Origin: Pseudomonas sp. Choline-02u-1
GTDB taxonomy: Bacteria; Pseudomonadota; Gammaproteobacteria; Pseudomonadales; Pseudomonadaceae
Direction of reading: 5' to 3'
DNA: 64,000 bases
Assembly: GCF_002836515.1 (NCBI RefSeq)
Contig: NZ_PJBC01000058.1
Coordinates: forward strand, 62,001-126,000
Under the pieces are notes generated by a model. The model made no database searches. It was not told where the DNA came from and was given only the letters and a program-made list of their open reading frames with translations. Shown here piece by piece: positions 15,555-26,066 of the stretch. Every line of letters begins with the position of its first letter. Within the stretch, counting starts at the first letter, position 1. The position numbers were made by a program, and so were the translations under genes.

Positions 15555-16697
15555 ATGGCAAACGCCTCCAGCACTTACCGCAAGGCACTCGAAGGTCATC
15601 AGCAACCGAAAAAGGTGTTGGTGAAAGTCGATCGTGTCACCAAGAAGTTCGACGAAACCGTGGCCGTGGACGATGTGTCCCTGGAGATCCATCAGGGCGA
15701 AATCTTCGCGCTGCTGGGCGGTTCCGGTTCGGGCAAATCGACTCTGCTGCGCATGCTCGCCGGTTTCGAGCGGCCGACCGAGGGGCGGATTCTGCTTGAT
15801 GGCGTGGACATCACTGACATGCCGCCGTACGAGCGGCCGATCAACATGATGTTCCAGTCCTATGCGTTGTTTCCGCACATGACGGTTGCGCAGAACATCG
15901 CTTTCGGCCTCAAACAGGACCGCTTGCCCGCCAGCGAAATCGATGCCCGCGTCGAAGAGATGCTGCGTCTTGTGCACATGACCCAATATGCCAAACGCCG
16001 CCCGCATCAGTTGTCCGGCGGCCAGCGCCAGCGCGTTGCCCTCGCCCGCTCACTGGCCAAACGGCCGAAGCTGTTGCTGCTCGACGAGCCGATGGGTGCG
16101 CTGGATAAAAAGCTGCGTTCGCAGATGCAGCTTGAGCTGGTGGAAATCATCGAGCGCGTCGGCGTGACCTGCGTCATGGTTACCCACGACCAGGAAGAAG
16201 CCATGACCATGGCTCAGCGCATCGCGATCATGCACCTGGGCTGGATCGCGCAAATCGGCAGCCCGGTCGACATTTATGAAGCGCCGGTCAGCCGCATGGT
16301 CTGCGAGTTCATCGGCAACGTGAACGCCTTCGACGGCACCGTGGTGGAGGATCTGGAAGGCCACGCGATCATTCACAGCCCGGACTTGCAGCAAAAGATC
16401 TACGTCGGCCACGGCGTCAGCACCTCGGTGCAGGACAAGTCGATCACCTACGCCATCCGCCCGGAAAAAATGCTCGTCAGCACCACCCAACCGGAGTTCC
16501 GCTACAACTGGTCTGAAGGCAAGGTCCATGACATTGCCTACCTCGGTGGTCACTCGGTGTTCTACGTCGAGTTGCCCGGCGGCAAGATCGTCCAGTCATT
16601 CATGGCCAACGCCGAACGCCGTGGCGCGCGGCCGACCTGGGACGACAAGGTCTATGTCTGGTGGGAAGACGACAGCGGCGTGGTGCTGCGCTCATGA
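15555..16697 (+). CDS. potG: Polyamine ABC transporter ATP-binding protein (PotG/SpuF type)
   Basis: The 380-residue ATPase shows Walker A (GGSGSGKST, residues 55-63), the signature LSGGQRQR (153-160), Walker B LLLLDEPMGALD (173-184) and the H-loop in MVTHDQEEA. A C-terminal regulatory TOBE-type domain follows (about 290-380), as in PotA/PotG. It powers uptake of putrescine or spermidine through the two permeases encoded next. GGGAG precedes the ATG. The stop codon overlaps the next start (ATGA), so the transporter genes form one operon. Confidence 0.92.
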   Translation: MANASSTYRKALEGHQQPKKVLVKVDRVTKKFDETVAVDDVSLEIHQGEIFALLGGSGSGKSTLLRMLAGFERPTEGRILLDGVDITDMPPYERPINMMFQSYALFPHMTVAQNIAFGLKQDRLPASEIDARVEEMLRLVHMTQYAKRRPHQLSGGQRQRVALARSLAKRPKLLLLDEPMGALDKKLRSQMQLELVEIIERVGVTCVMVTHDQEEAMTMAQRIAIMHLGWIAQIGSPVDIYEAPVSRMVCEFIGNVNAFDGTVVEDLEGHAIIHSPDLQQKIYVGHGVSTSVQDKSITYAIRPEKMLVSTTQPEFRYNWSEGKVHDIAYLGGHSVFYVELPGGKIVQSFMANAERRGARPTWDDKVYVWWEDDSGVVLRS

Positions 16698-17608
16698 GAA
16701 CCTTCAATCAGCAATTCCTGCGTCTGGTGCCCAGCGGGCGGAAACTGGTGATCGGCATTCCGTTCATCTGGCTGTTTCTGTTTTTCATGCTGCCGTTCTT
16801 TCTGGTGATGAAGATCAGCTTCTCGGAAGCTGCGCTGGCGATCCCGCCTTACTCGGAGATCTACACGTTCGCCGAACAGAAATTCCAGCTGCTGCTGAAT
16901 ATCGGCAACTACACCCTGCTTGGTGAAGATGAGCTGTACCTGTCGGCGTACCTGGGCTCGCTGAAAGTCGCGGCACTGAGCACGCTGATGTGCCTGGCGA
17001 TCGGCTTTCCGATGGCCTACGCGATCTCCAAGACCGGCAAGGAAACGCAAAACGTCCTGCTATTGCTGATCATGATGCCGACCTGGACGGCGATTCTGAT
17101 CCGCGTGTACGCGTGGATGGGCATCCTCAGCAACAACGGTCTGCTGAACGCGTTTCTGATGTGGACCGGGCTCACCGATCACCCGATCGAGATCCTCAAC
17201 ACCAACACTGCCGTGTACATCGGCGTGGTCTACGCCTATCTGCCGTTCATGGTCCTGCCGCTCTACGCGAACCTCGTCAAGCACGACAACAGCCTGCTGG
17301 AAGCCGCGCAGGATCTGGGCTCGAGTAACTTCAACAATTTCTGGAAGATCACTGTGCCACTGGCGAAAAACGGCATCATCGCAGGCTGCATGCTGGTGTT
17401 CATTCCGGTGGTCGGCGAGTTCGTGATTCCAGAATTGCTCGGTGGCCCGGAGACGTTGATGATCGGCCGCGTGCTGTGGCAAGAGTTCTTCAATAACCGC
17501 GACTGGCCGGTAGCGTCCGCGCTGGCGGTGGTGATGCTGTTGATCCTGATTGTGCCGATTCTGCTGTTCAACCGCAGCCAGGCCAAAGAGATGGAGGCAC
17601 GGGGATGA
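16694..17608 (+). CDS. potH: Polyamine ABC transporter permease (PotH/SpuG type)
   Basis: This 304-residue inner-membrane protein has about six hydrophobic helices, starting with LVIGIPFIWLFLFFMLPFFL, and the ABC permease EAA loop (EAAQDLGSSNFNNFWKITVP) that docks onto the ATPase. The long periplasmic loop after the first helix, with PPYSEI and NYTLL, is typical of PotB/PotH. The start at 16694 overlaps the stop of potG by four bases, and its own stop overlaps potI in the same way. Confidence 0.92.
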   Translation: MRTFNQQFLRLVPSGRKLVIGIPFIWLFLFFMLPFFLVMKISFSEAALAIPPYSEIYTFAEQKFQLLLNIGNYTLLGEDELYLSAYLGSLKVAALSTLMCLAIGFPMAYAISKTGKETQNVLLLLIMMPTWTAILIRVYAWMGILSNNGLLNAFLMWTGLTDHPIEILNTNTAVYIGVVYAYLPFMVLPLYANLVKHDNSLLEAAQDLGSSNFNNFWKITVPLAKNGIIAGCMLVFIPVVGEFVIPELLGGPETLMIGRVLWQEFFNNRDWPVASALAVVMLLILIVPILLFNRSQAKEMEARG

Positions 17609-18480
17609 AACGCTTCAATTTTTCCAAGTTCATGCTGATCTTCGGTCTGATGTTCATTTATCTGCCGATGCTGATTCTGGTGATCTACTCGTTCAACGCC
17701 TCGAAGCTGGTGACAGTGTGGGGCGGCTGGTCGATCAAGTGGTACGCCGGCCTGCTCGACAACACGCAACTGATGGGCTCGGTGGTGCGCTCGCTGGAAA
17801 TCGCCTGCTACACCGCGATTGCTGCGGTGGCACTGGGCACCCTCGCCGCTTTCGTCCTGACTCGCGTTACGCGCTTCAAGGGCCGCACGCTGTTTGGCGG
17901 TCTGGTCACCGCGCCGTTGGTGATGCCGGAAGTGATCACTGGCCTGTCGCTGTTGCTGCTGTTCGTGGCGATGGCGCAGCTGATTGGTTGGCCGCAGGAG
18001 CGTGGCATCGTGACGATCTGGATCGCCCACACCACGTTTTGTGCAGCCTATGTCGCAGTGGTAGTCTCCGCGCGCCTTCGCGAGCTGGATCTGTCGATCG
18101 AAGAAGCAGCAATGGATCTGGGTGCGAAGCCGTTCAAGGTGTTTTTCCTGATCACCATTCCAATGATTGCGCCGTCGCTGGCTGCGGGCGGGATGATGTC
18201 GTTTGCCTTGTCGCTGGATGATCTGGTGCTGGCGAGTTTCGTTTCCGGGCCCGGCTCCACGACCTTGCCGATGGAAGTCTTTTCGGCGGTGCGTCTGGGT
18301 GTGAAACCCGAGATCAACGCCGTGGCCAGCCTGATTCTGCTGGCGGTGTCGTTGGTGACTTTCCTCGTCTGGTATTTCGGTCGCAAGGCGGAAGCCAATC
18401 GCAAACGGGCGATTCAGGAAGCGATGGATCAGACCGCAAATGAGTCGTGGCAGCCGCAACGTGCGGCGACCGCCTTGTAG
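17605..18480 (+). CDS. potI: Polyamine ABC transporter permease (PotI/SpuH type)
   Basis: The 291-residue protein has six predicted helices (first: [20 protein letters not shown]) and an EAA loop ([21 protein letters not shown]). The N-terminal YSFNAS motif after the first helix is common in PotC/PotI. It pairs with PotH to form the translocation channel. Its start overlaps the potH stop by four bases. A decayed hairpin repeat separates it from the binding-protein gene. Confidence 0.92.
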   Translation: MKRFNFSKFMLIFGLMFIYLPMLILVIYSFNASKLVTVWGGWSIKWYAGLLDNTQLMGSVVRSLEIACYTAIAAVALGTLAAFVLTRVTRFKGRTLFGGLVTAPLVMPEVITGLSLLLLFVAMAQLIGWPQERGIVTIWIAHTTFCAAYVAVVVSARLRELDLSIEEAAMDLGAKPFKVFFLITIPMIAPSLAAGGMMSFALSLDDLVLASFVSGPGSTTLPMEVFSAVRLGVKPEINAVASLILLAVSLVTFLVWYFGRKAEANRKRAIQEAMDQTANESWQPQRAATAL

Positions 18481-18562
18481 AAGCTGCGGCACGCTGCGAT
18501 CTTTTTGCTCTCCAAAAGCAAGATCAAAAGATCGCAGCCTCGTTGCACTCGTCAGCTCCTAC
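18476..18562. repeat. Degenerate hairpin repeat between potI and potF
   Basis: The left arm reads TGTAGAAGCTGCGGCACGCT and the right arm AGATCGCAGCCTCGTTGCAC, both diverged from the intact family; a shorter inner stem with GCGATCTTTTTG remains. It overlaps the end of potI and could lower expression across the gap or be an RNA-processing site that sets binding-protein level. Confidence 0.75.
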
Positions 18563-18616
18563 CGAGGGCTCGTCGATCAAGTTGTGTTTTTGAATGAAAA
18601 GAAGGGAGTTGTACCG

Positions 18617-19714
18617 ATGAAAACGTTTGGCAGGACTCTGCTGACACTGTCCTTGATGGGCGCAATGGTCATGGGCGCCCAGGCCAACGACAAGGTGCTG
18701 CGTGTGTACAACTGGTCCGATTACATCGCGCCGGACACTGTGAAAAAGTTCGAAGACGAGACCGGCATTCGCGTGACCTATGACGTCTTCGACAGCAACG
18801 AAACCCTTGAAGCGCGCCTGCTGGCAGGCAAATCCGGTTACGACATCGTCGTGCCGTCGAACAGTTTTCTGGCCAAGCAGATCAAGGCCGGCGTCTATCA
18901 GCCGCTCGACAAGTCGAAGCTGCCGAACTGGAAGAATCTCAACCCGGTGCTGTTGAAAAACGCCTCGGCCAGTGATCCGGACAACGCGCACGCGTTCCCG
19001 TACATGTGGGGCTCGATCGGCATTGGCTTCAATCCGGCGAAGCTCAAGGAAATGCTCGGCGCCAACGCCCCGACCAACTCCTGGGACTTGCTCTTCAAGC
19101 CGGAGAACGCTGAAAAACTCAAAGCCTGTGGCATCAGTTTCCTCGATTCGCCGACCGAAATGCTCCCGGCCGCGCTGCACTACCTCGGCTATCCGGTGAA
19201 CGACAAGGACAAGGCGCACATCGCCGAAGCCGAAGCGCTGTTCATGAAAATTCGCCCGTATGTGGCGTATTTCCATTCATCGAAGTACATCTCCGATCTG
19301 GCCAACGGCAATATCTGCGTAGCGGTCGGTTACTCCGGCGACGTCCTGCAGGCCAAGGCCCGTGCAGTGGAATCGGGCAACAACGTGGTGATCGACTACA
19401 GCATTCCCAAGGAAGGCGCCGGCAGTTTCTACGACATGGTCGCGATCCCGCGCGACGCTGCGAACGTCGACAACGCCTATCTGTTCATGGATTTCCTCAT
19501 GCGTCCGGACATCATCGCCGAGGTCACCAACAGCATCGGCTACAGCAATGCCAACGCAGCGGCCACGCCGTTGGTGGACGAAGCGATTCGCAACGAACCG
19601 GGCTCTTATCCGTCGCAAGCGGTGATGGCGACGCTGTATGCAGTGCCGGATCAGCCGATTGCCACACAGCGGATCATGACTCGCGGCTGGACGCGGGTGA
19701 AGCTCGGCAAGTAA
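18617..19714 (+). CDS. potF: Periplasmic putrescine-binding protein (PotF/SpuD/SpuE type)
   Basis: This 365-residue protein has a signal peptide ([20 protein letters not shown] then AQA) and the PotF hallmark [13 protein letters not shown] at the start of the mature part. Further family blocks are [40 protein letters not shown] and [21 protein letters not shown], close to E. coli PotF. It captures polyamine in the periplasm and delivers it to PotHI. AAGGGAG precedes the ATG; upstream starts in the same frame would disrupt the signal. Here the binding protein is last in the operon rather than first. Confidence 0.93.
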   Translation: MKTFGRTLLTLSLMGAMVMGAQANDKVLRVYNWSDYIAPDTVKKFEDETGIRVTYDVFDSNETLEARLLAGKSGYDIVVPSNSFLAKQIKAGVYQPLDKSKLPNWKNLNPVLLKNASASDPDNAHAFPYMWGSIGIGFNPAKLKEMLGANAPTNSWDLLFKPENAEKLKACGISFLDSPTEMLPAALHYLGYPVNDKDKAHIAEAEALFMKIRPYVAYFHSSKYISDLANGNICVAVGYSGDVLQAKARAVESGNNVVIDYSIPKEGAGSFYDMVAIPRDAANVDNAYLFMDFLMRPDIIAEVTNSIGYSNANAAATPLVDEAIRNEPGSYPSQAVMATLYAVPDQPIATQRIMTRGWTRVKLGK

Positions 19715-19728
19715 AGACACCGATATTC

Positions 19729-19813
19729 CAGCGGGTTTGCGCGCGAAAGCGTCGTGTCAGTCAATGAATGTGCCAGATATGCCGACGCATTCGCGAGCAA
19801 GCCCGCTCCCACA
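19729..19813. repeat. REP doublet, left arm decayed
   Basis: The right arm is consensus (GAGCAAGCCCGCTCCCACA), while the left arm (CAGCGGGTTTGCGCGCGAAA) has several changes. It lies just after potF. Confidence 0.85.
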
Positions 19814-19923
19814 ATGAAGTCGGTGTTGTGTCAGAAAACGTTTTCCCGTTCACGCAGCGCCTTACCACCGCTGCCCCTGCTCTGAACGGCCTCACCCGGC
19901 TCCCTCGGCTCGGGTGAATTTGC

Positions 19924-19946
19924 AGGCGCCTTCGGGCGCCTTTTTT
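19924..19946 (+). terminator. Intrinsic terminator at the end of the polyamine transporter region
   Basis: AGGCGCC and GGCGCCT pair around a TTCG tetraloop and are followed by TTTTTT. It is oriented for plus-strand transcription and sits just before the convergent thpR gene. Confidence 0.88.
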
Positions 19947-19952
19947 GTCCGC

Positions 19953-20516
19953 TCAGATCAGTGACCAGTCCTGCACAACCCGATAACGGCCCTTATGTGA
20001 TTCGAACAAAGCGAAGCGTTCAGCGCGCAGGAAAAACTCTGGCGGCGTACTCGCTTCCGGTTCCGGCGCACGGTATTCGCGGGCCAGGGTCAGGTGCGGG
20101 CGGAACTCGTGGGTCGGTTCTTCAAAACCGAACGGCAGCATCGCCTGTTCCAGCGCGTAGACCAGACGCAACAACGCCGGCGGTGCTTGCTCCGGTGCCA
20201 GCGACAACACCCCTGCGCGATGCCAGACCTGCAAACGATCCAGCGCAACCCGCAACGCTTCGCCCGGAATACGGACACAGGCCGCGGCTTCGCAAACACC
20301 GTGGATCTGCGCCAGCGGCACCGCACCGAGAAACAGCAAGGTCAGGTGAAAGTTATCCGCCGGAACCGGTTTGCCGCTGCGCAGGCCCAGTTCCGCACGC
20401 CACTGGGCGATGGCCTTGCGCTGCGCCGGCGGGCAATTCAAAGCAAAAAACAGCCGCTTCGACGGTTCGTCGTTGCGCACCCCATCAATCATCGCCATGC
20501 CCCCCTTTATCGTCAT
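19953..20516 (-). CDS. thpR: RNA 2',3'-cyclic phosphodiesterase (ThpR/LigT)
   Basis: The 187-residue protein belongs to the 2H phosphoesterase superfamily. It carries the two catalytic HxT motifs, HLTLLFLG in the N-terminal half and HLTLAREY in the C-terminal half, and the opening RLFFALNCPP typical of LigT. It hydrolyses 2',3'-cyclic phosphate ends of RNA to 2'-phosphate in the cytoplasm. The first residues (MTIKGGMAMIDG) include several possible ATGs, so the true start may be slightly downstream. It is convergent with the transporter operon. Confidence 0.88.
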   Translation of the reverse strand: MTIKGGMAMIDGVRNDEPSKRLFFALNCPPAQRKAIAQWRAELGLRSGKPVPADNFHLTLLFLGAVPLAQIHGVCEAAACVRIPGEALRVALDRLQVWHRAGVLSLAPEQAPPALLRLVYALEQAMLPFGFEEPTHEFRPHLTLAREYRAPEPEASTPPEFFLRAERFALFESHKGRYRVVQDWSLI

Positions 20517-20600
20517 GATCGGGCCGAATCAGCTCAGCCTGTACTGACGACTCGCGACAGGAAGCTATAGTTCAAGGATTGCCAACAACCGGAGGCTGCC

Positions 20601-20795
20601 ATGCGCGAGATCCTCAGCAAAGAACCCTGGTGGGCCCGGCCACCGCATCCCGGACAGGACGAAAGCGAACTGGAATGGGGCTGGCTGGTGCACTACAACG
20701 AAGGCGAACCGCGCTTCGAATTCGTCCGCGAACGGCCGACCGACGAGCAGATCCGCAACCGCAAGGGCTGTCGCATCACGCCGTCTGCCGAGTGA
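20601..20795 (+). CDS. Conserved small hypothetical protein
   Basis: The 64-residue frame starts at an ATG after ACCGGAGGCTGCC, an excellent ribosome binding site. The protein is hydrophilic with many Trp/Glu/Arg residues (WWARPPHPG, WGWLVHYNEGEPRFEF, ERPTDEQIRNRKG) and looks like a folded cytoplasmic domain. No signal or membrane segment is present, and I recognise no function. It lies alone between divergent thpR and convergent cysG. Confidence 0.7.
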   Translation: MREILSKEPWWARPPHPGQDESELEWGWLVHYNEGEPRFEFVRERPTDEQIRNRKGCRITPSAE

Positions 20796-20838
20796 CGCAA
20801 ACCCGAGGCCGCCTGTCCGCAAAACAGGCGACCCGGTT

Positions 20839-22233
20839 TCAGACCTGCGCCTGAGCCCCTTCGAACCACGCCAGTTTTTCGCGCAGTTGCACCACCTCAC
20901 CGACGATCACCAGCGTCGGCGCATGAACTTCATGCTCCGCCACCAGTCGCGGCAAGTCGGCCAGGGTACCGGTGAATACCCGCTGATTGACCGTGGTGCC
21001 CTGCTGGATCAGTGCCGCCGGAGTGTCGGCCGCACGACCATGCCTGATCAACTGCTCGCAGATGATCGGCAGGCCGACCAGGCCCATGTAGAACACCAGC
21101 GTCTGCGCCGGGGCGACAAGGTCGGCCCAAGGCAGATCGGTGGAGCCGTCCTTCAGGTGGCCAGTGACAAACCGCACAGATTGCGCGTGGTCACGATGGG
21201 TCAGCGGAATCCCGGCATACGCCGCGCAACCGCTGGCCGCCGTGATGCCCGGCACAACCTGGAATGGAATACCGTGAGCTGCGAGCTCTTCGATCTCTTC
21301 GCCACCGCGACCGAAGATGAACGGATCGCCTCCCTTCAACCGCACCACGCGCTTGCCGGCCTTGGCCAGATCGACCAGTTGCTGGTTGATCTGATCCTGC
21401 GGTACCGCATGTTCGGAACGGCGCTTGCCGACGTACACACGCTCGGCATCGCGACGGCACAACTCCAGAATTGCCGGCGCCACCAATCGGTCATAGAGCA
21501 CCACATCGGCTTGCTGCATCAGCCGCAGCGCACGGAAGGTCAACAGATCCGGATCGCCCGGACCGGCACCGACCAGATAAACCTCGCCCGTGGTGACCAT
21601 GGGCTCGCCATCCACCTTGGCTTGCAGCAGGCGTTCGGCTTCAGCGCCCTGCCCGGCCAACTGGCGATCGGCGATCGGGCCCTGGAAAACGTCTTCCCAG
21701 AAGCCGCGACGCTGCTGCACATCGGGAAACAGGTTTTTCACCTGATGGCGGAAACGCGCAGCGAGACCGGCGAGTTGGCCGTAGGTGGACGGAATCCAGG
21801 TTTCGATCTTTGCCCGAATCAGACGCGCCAATACCGGCGCGTCGCCGCCGCTGGAGACGGCAATGATCAGTGGCGAGCGGTCGACGATCGCTGGGAAGAT
21901 CACGCTGCACAAGGCCGGAGCATCGACCACGTTGACCGGCACGCAACGCCGATGCGCATCGGTCGAAACCTGGGCATTGAGCGTTTCGTCATCGGTCGCG
22001 GCAATGATCAGTCCGCAACCGTCAAGATCCGTTTCGACGTAACCGCGCAGCAGGCATTCGCCGCCGCTGGCAGCGACCAGTTCGGCCAGTTGCGATTCAA
22101 TTTCAGGTGCGACCACCCGCAGCAGCGCACCGGCATCGGCCAGCAGGCGGGATTTGCGCAAGGCAATTTCCCCCCCACCGACAACCAACACACGACTGCC
22201 GCGCAGGTTGTGAAACAGCGGCAGATATTTCAT
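20839..22233 (-). CDS. cysG: Siroheme synthase CysG (methyltransferase / dehydrogenase / ferrochelatase)
   Basis: The 464-residue trifunctional enzyme has an N-terminal NAD-binding precorrin-2 dehydrogenase/ferrochelatase domain ([17 protein letters not shown], residues 15-31; [19 protein letters not shown]) and a C-terminal SAM-dependent uroporphyrinogen III methyltransferase domain ([19 protein letters not shown] from about 217; [24 protein letters not shown]). It makes siroheme for sulfite and nitrite reductases. It starts immediately after the serS stop (TAA directly followed by ATG), so the two are co-transcribed. Confidence 0.96.
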   Translation of the reverse strand: MKYLPLFHNLRGSRVLVVGGGEIALRKSRLLADAGALLRVVAPEIESQLAELVAASGGECLLRGYVETDLDGCGLIIAATDDETLNAQVSTDAHRRCVPVNVVDAPALCSVIFPAIVDRSPLIIAVSSGGDAPVLARLIRAKIETWIPSTYGQLAGLAARFRHQVKNLFPDVQQRRGFWEDVFQGPIADRQLAGQGAEAERLLQAKVDGEPMVTTGEVYLVGAGPGDPDLLTFRALRLMQQADVVLYDRLVAPAILELCRRDAERVYVGKRRSEHAVPQDQINQQLVDLAKAGKRVVRLKGGDPFIFGRGGEEIEELAAHGIPFQVVPGITAASGCAAYAGIPLTHRDHAQSVRFVTGHLKDGSTDLPWADLVAPAQTLVFYMGLVGLPIICEQLIRHGRAADTPAALIQQGTTVNQRVFTGTLADLPRLVAEHEVHAPTLVIVGEVVQLREKLAWFEGAQAQV

Positions 22234-23526
<1,293 letters not shown>

Positions 23527-23529
23527 TTA

Positions 23530-23904
23530 TCAAAGTTTGGTCAGGGACAGGCCGGCCCACGTGGCGAGCAGCCCGCCGAATACGCTGAGTGCCGCGTAGC
23601 CCAGGGCCAGCAACACTTGCCCGCTTTCCAGCAGGCGCACCGTATCCAGTGAAAAGGATGAAAAAGTCGTCAGCCCCCCAAGGAAGCCGACCATCAACCC
23701 GGCACGCACCTCGATCGGCACCTCCGGACGTATCAAAAACAGGCCGTACAACACGCCAATCAGCAGGCAGCCCACGATATTAACGGCCAGCGTCGCGGTA
23801 TAGAAGTGCCGCGGCCAATTGGCGCTGACCCAATTACCGGTGGCGAAGCGCAACAAGGTGCCGGCAACGCCGCCAACCGACACTGCGAGGATCAAGGGAA
23901 CCAC
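23530..23904 (-). CDS. crcB: Fluoride channel CrcB/Fluc
   Basis: The 124-residue membrane protein has four hydrophobic helices and the Fluc motifs [10 protein letters not shown] near the N-terminus and [13 protein letters not shown] near residues 73-85, whose Asn/Phe/Ser/Thr residues line the fluoride pores and bind the central sodium ion. It exports fluoride as a dual-topology dimer. The start appears to be a GTG that overlaps the rarA stop (TAGTG), so it is translationally coupled to rarA. There is no room for a fluoride riboswitch upstream. Confidence 0.95.
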   Translation of the reverse strand: MVPLILAVSVGGVAGTLLRFATGNWVSANWPRHFYTATLAVNIVGCLLIGVLYGLFLIRPEVPIEVRAGLMVGFLGGLTTFSSFSLDTVRLLESGQVLLALGYAALSVFGGLLATWAGLSLTKL

Positions 23905-25229
23905 TATTTTCTCCGCTGCCGAGGGCTCAACCGGTCGAGTTGGGCAAGGTGATTGAGCTTCTCACCGATCTTCAACTCCAGGCCACGGGGCACTGGCTGA
24001 TAGAACGGAATCGGCTCGAGTTCTTCAGGAAAATAGTCTTCACCGGCGGCGTAAGCGTCCGGCTCGTCGTGGGCGTAACGGTACTCGTCGCCGTAACCCA
24101 GTTGCTTCATCAGTTTGGTCGGTGCATTGCGCAGGTGCAGCGGCACTTCCAGCGAGCCGTTTTCGGCAGCCGCACGCAGTGCGGTTTTGAAGCCCATGTA
24201 CACCGCATTGCTTTTCGGCGCGCAGGCCAGATAAGTGATGGCCTGGGCCACCGCCAATTCGCCTTCCGGGCTGCCGAGACGCTCCTGCACCTCCCACGCG
24301 GCGAGACACAGGCTCAGCGCACGCGGGTCGGCGTTGCCGATGTCTTCGCTGGCCATGCGCACCACGCGCCGGGCCAGATAAAGCGGATCGCAGCCACCGT
24401 CGATCATCCGCGCAAACCAGTACAGCGCGCCGTCGGGGTTGGAGCCGCGCACCGATTTGTGCAGCGCCGAGATCTGGTCGTAGAACGCTTCACCGCCTTT
24501 GTCGAAACGCCGGCGTGTATCACCGAGCAGGCTTTGCAGCAGCTCGGTGCCGATTTCGCTGTTGTCTTCAGCCAGGTCGGAGGCGTTCTCCAGCAGATTG
24601 AGCAGACGCCGCCCATCGCCATCCGCGGCGGACAGCAGCATCTGAAAACCTTCATCGCTCAGCGTCAGGTTGCGCTTGCCCAGCCCGCGTTCCTCGGTCA
24701 GCGCGCGGTGCACCAGTTTGCGCAGCGCCGCTTCGTCGAGGCTTTTCAGCACATAGACGCGAGCACGCGACAACAGAGCGTTATTGAGTTCGAAAGAGGG
24801 GTTTTCAGTGGTGGCACCGATAAAGATCAGCGTGCCGTCTTCAACGTAGGGCAGAAAGGCATCCTGCTGCGACTTGTTGAAGCGGTGCACTTCATCGACA
24901 AAGAGGATTGTGCGTTTGCCGTACTGGCCGGCCTGCTGCTTGGCGATTTCAACGGCCTGACGGATTTCCTTGACCCCGGCGAGCACCGCCGAAACCGTTT
25001 CGAAGTGCGCATCGGAGACTTCCGCGAGCAAGCGTGCAAGGGTGGTTTTGCCCACGCCCGGCGGCCCCCAGAAGATCATCGAATGCAGCGCGCCCTGCTC
25101 CAGCGCCTCACGCAGAGGCTTACCGCGAGCGAGCACGTGTTCCTGACCGACGTACTCATCCAGATTGGCCGCACGCAGACGCGCGGCCAGAGGTTGGGCA
25201 ATCGGTGCACTGCGAAACAGATCCATCAC
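23904..25229 (-). CDS. rarA: Replication-associated recombination protein A (RarA/MgsA)
   Basis: The 441-residue AAA+ ATPase has Walker [10 protein letters not shown] (55-63), Walker [13 protein letters not shown], sensor 1 [10 protein letters not shown] and the C-terminal tetramerisation region with [21 protein letters not shown]. RarA acts at stalled replication forks and is related to clamp-loader and WRNIP1 proteins. It lies downstream of lolA with a REP doublet between and overlaps crcB. Confidence 0.95.
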   Translation of the reverse strand: MMDLFRSAPIAQPLAARLRAANLDEYVGQEHVLARGKPLREALEQGALHSMIFWGPPGVGKTTLARLLAEVSDAHFETVSAVLAGVKEIRQAVEIAKQQAGQYGKRTILFVDEVHRFNKSQQDAFLPYVEDGTLIFIGATTENPSFELNNALLSRARVYVLKSLDEAALRKLVHRALTEERGLGKRNLTLSDEGFQMLLSAADGDGRRLLNLLENASDLAEDNSEIGTELLQSLLGDTRRRFDKGGEAFYDQISALHKSVRGSNPDGALYWFARMIDGGCDPLYLARRVVRMASEDIGNADPRALSLCLAAWEVQERLGSPEGELAVAQAITYLACAPKSNAVYMGFKTALRAAAENGSLEVPLHLRNAPTKLMKQLGYGDEYRYAHDEPDAYAAGEDYFPEELEPIPFYQPVPRGLELKIGEKLNHLAQLDRLSPRQRRK

Positions 25230-25275
25230 GTAGCGTTGAAACCTCTATTTGAATACCAGGACCAACATTACACCC

Positions 25276-25366
25276 TGTGGGAGCGGGCTTGCTCGCGAAT
25301 GCGGTGTGTCAGTTGGCATGTGAATAAACTGATACACCGCATTCGCAAGCAAGCCCGCTCCCACAT
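25276..25366. repeat. REP doublet (REPIN) between lolA and rarA
   Basis: TGTGGGAGCGGGCTTGCTCG and GCAAGCAAGCCCGCTCCCAC face each other about 50 bases apart within the minus-strand gene series. Confidence 0.92.
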
Positions 25367-25378
25367 TTGGAATGGTGG

Positions 25379-25999
25379 TTACTCCTGGATAACGTCGGCA
25401 CCCTTGGGAATGTCGAACTTGAATTTGGACGCCGGCACAGCTTCGTTGGCCTTGACCCCGGTAAACAGGATATTGGTGCGCTGGCCGACGCTGTCAATCA
25501 GTTGCATGTCATTGAGCAAGCCGTTGCGGAACGACAGGCGCAGGTTGTCGAACAGGGTATCTTTGGTCTTCGGCTTGAGGGTGAAATCGATCACACCGCC
25601 CGCCTCTTTCGCGCTGATATCGAAGCTCTGGCTGATCTTCGACACGTCACCGGACAGCAGCAGCGCCGGCGTCTGGGTCAGACGCTCGTCGAGCTTCTTG
25701 ATAGTCGCCTGTTCCAGGTCCGGGTCCCACAGGGTGACCTTCTTGCCGTCGGAAACCATGGTCTGCTCGGCCGGTGCGTTGGTGTGCCAGTAAAACAGGC
25801 CTGGACGCTGCAGGGTCATGTTGCCGGTCGTCTCCTGCAATTGGGTGCCGCTGCCGTCGAGGGTCAACTGCGAAAAGTTCGCCGACAGGGTTTTCGATGT
25901 TTCGAGCAATTGGGTCAGACGCGCCACGTCCTTTTCATCGGCGTGCGCCGTGAGTGTGGTCAGCGCCAGTACTGGCAACAGCATGCGGATAAGGCGCAT
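25379..25999 (-). CDS. lolA: Outer-membrane lipoprotein carrier protein LolA
   Basis: From the ATG at 25999, after AAGAGGACTCTC, the product is 206 residues: a signal peptide ([20 protein letters not shown]) and a LolA beta-barrel-like domain beginning [13 protein letters not shown], with [12 protein letters not shown] and [10 protein letters not shown] typical of the family. In the periplasm it receives lipoproteins from LolCDE and passes them to LolB. A longer frame up to 26101 exists but would bury the signal peptide. The gene follows ftsK closely. Confidence 0.95.
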   Translation of the reverse strand: MRLIRMLLPVLALTTLTAHADEKDVARLTQLLETSKTLSANFSQLTLDGSGTQLQETTGNMTLQRPGLFYWHTNAPAEQTMVSDGKKVTLWDPDLEQATIKKLDERLTQTPALLLSGDVSKISQSFDISAKEAGGVIDFTLKPKTKDTLFDNLRLSFRNGLLNDMQLIDSVGQRTNILFTGVKANEAVPASKFKFDIPKGADVIQE

Positions 26000-26066
26000 G
26001 AGAGTCCTCTTGAATATTCGTGGAAGAGCAGGTGGCGCGTCATTGCGCCACCCGAGTCGTAGCGTT

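Noticed and set aside
19814..19952. Small RNA gene before the terminator at 19924
   Set aside because: A terminator is present, but I see no clear promoter or known RNA motif; read-through from potF explains the terminator.
23530..23904. Fluoride riboswitch ahead of crcB
   Set aside because: crcB starts inside the rarA stop codon, leaving no leader for a riboswitch.
23940..25793. Open frame of 617 codons on the plus strand across rarA, the REP doublet and lolA
   Set aside because: It runs through two real genes and a repeat, so it is an accident of composition.
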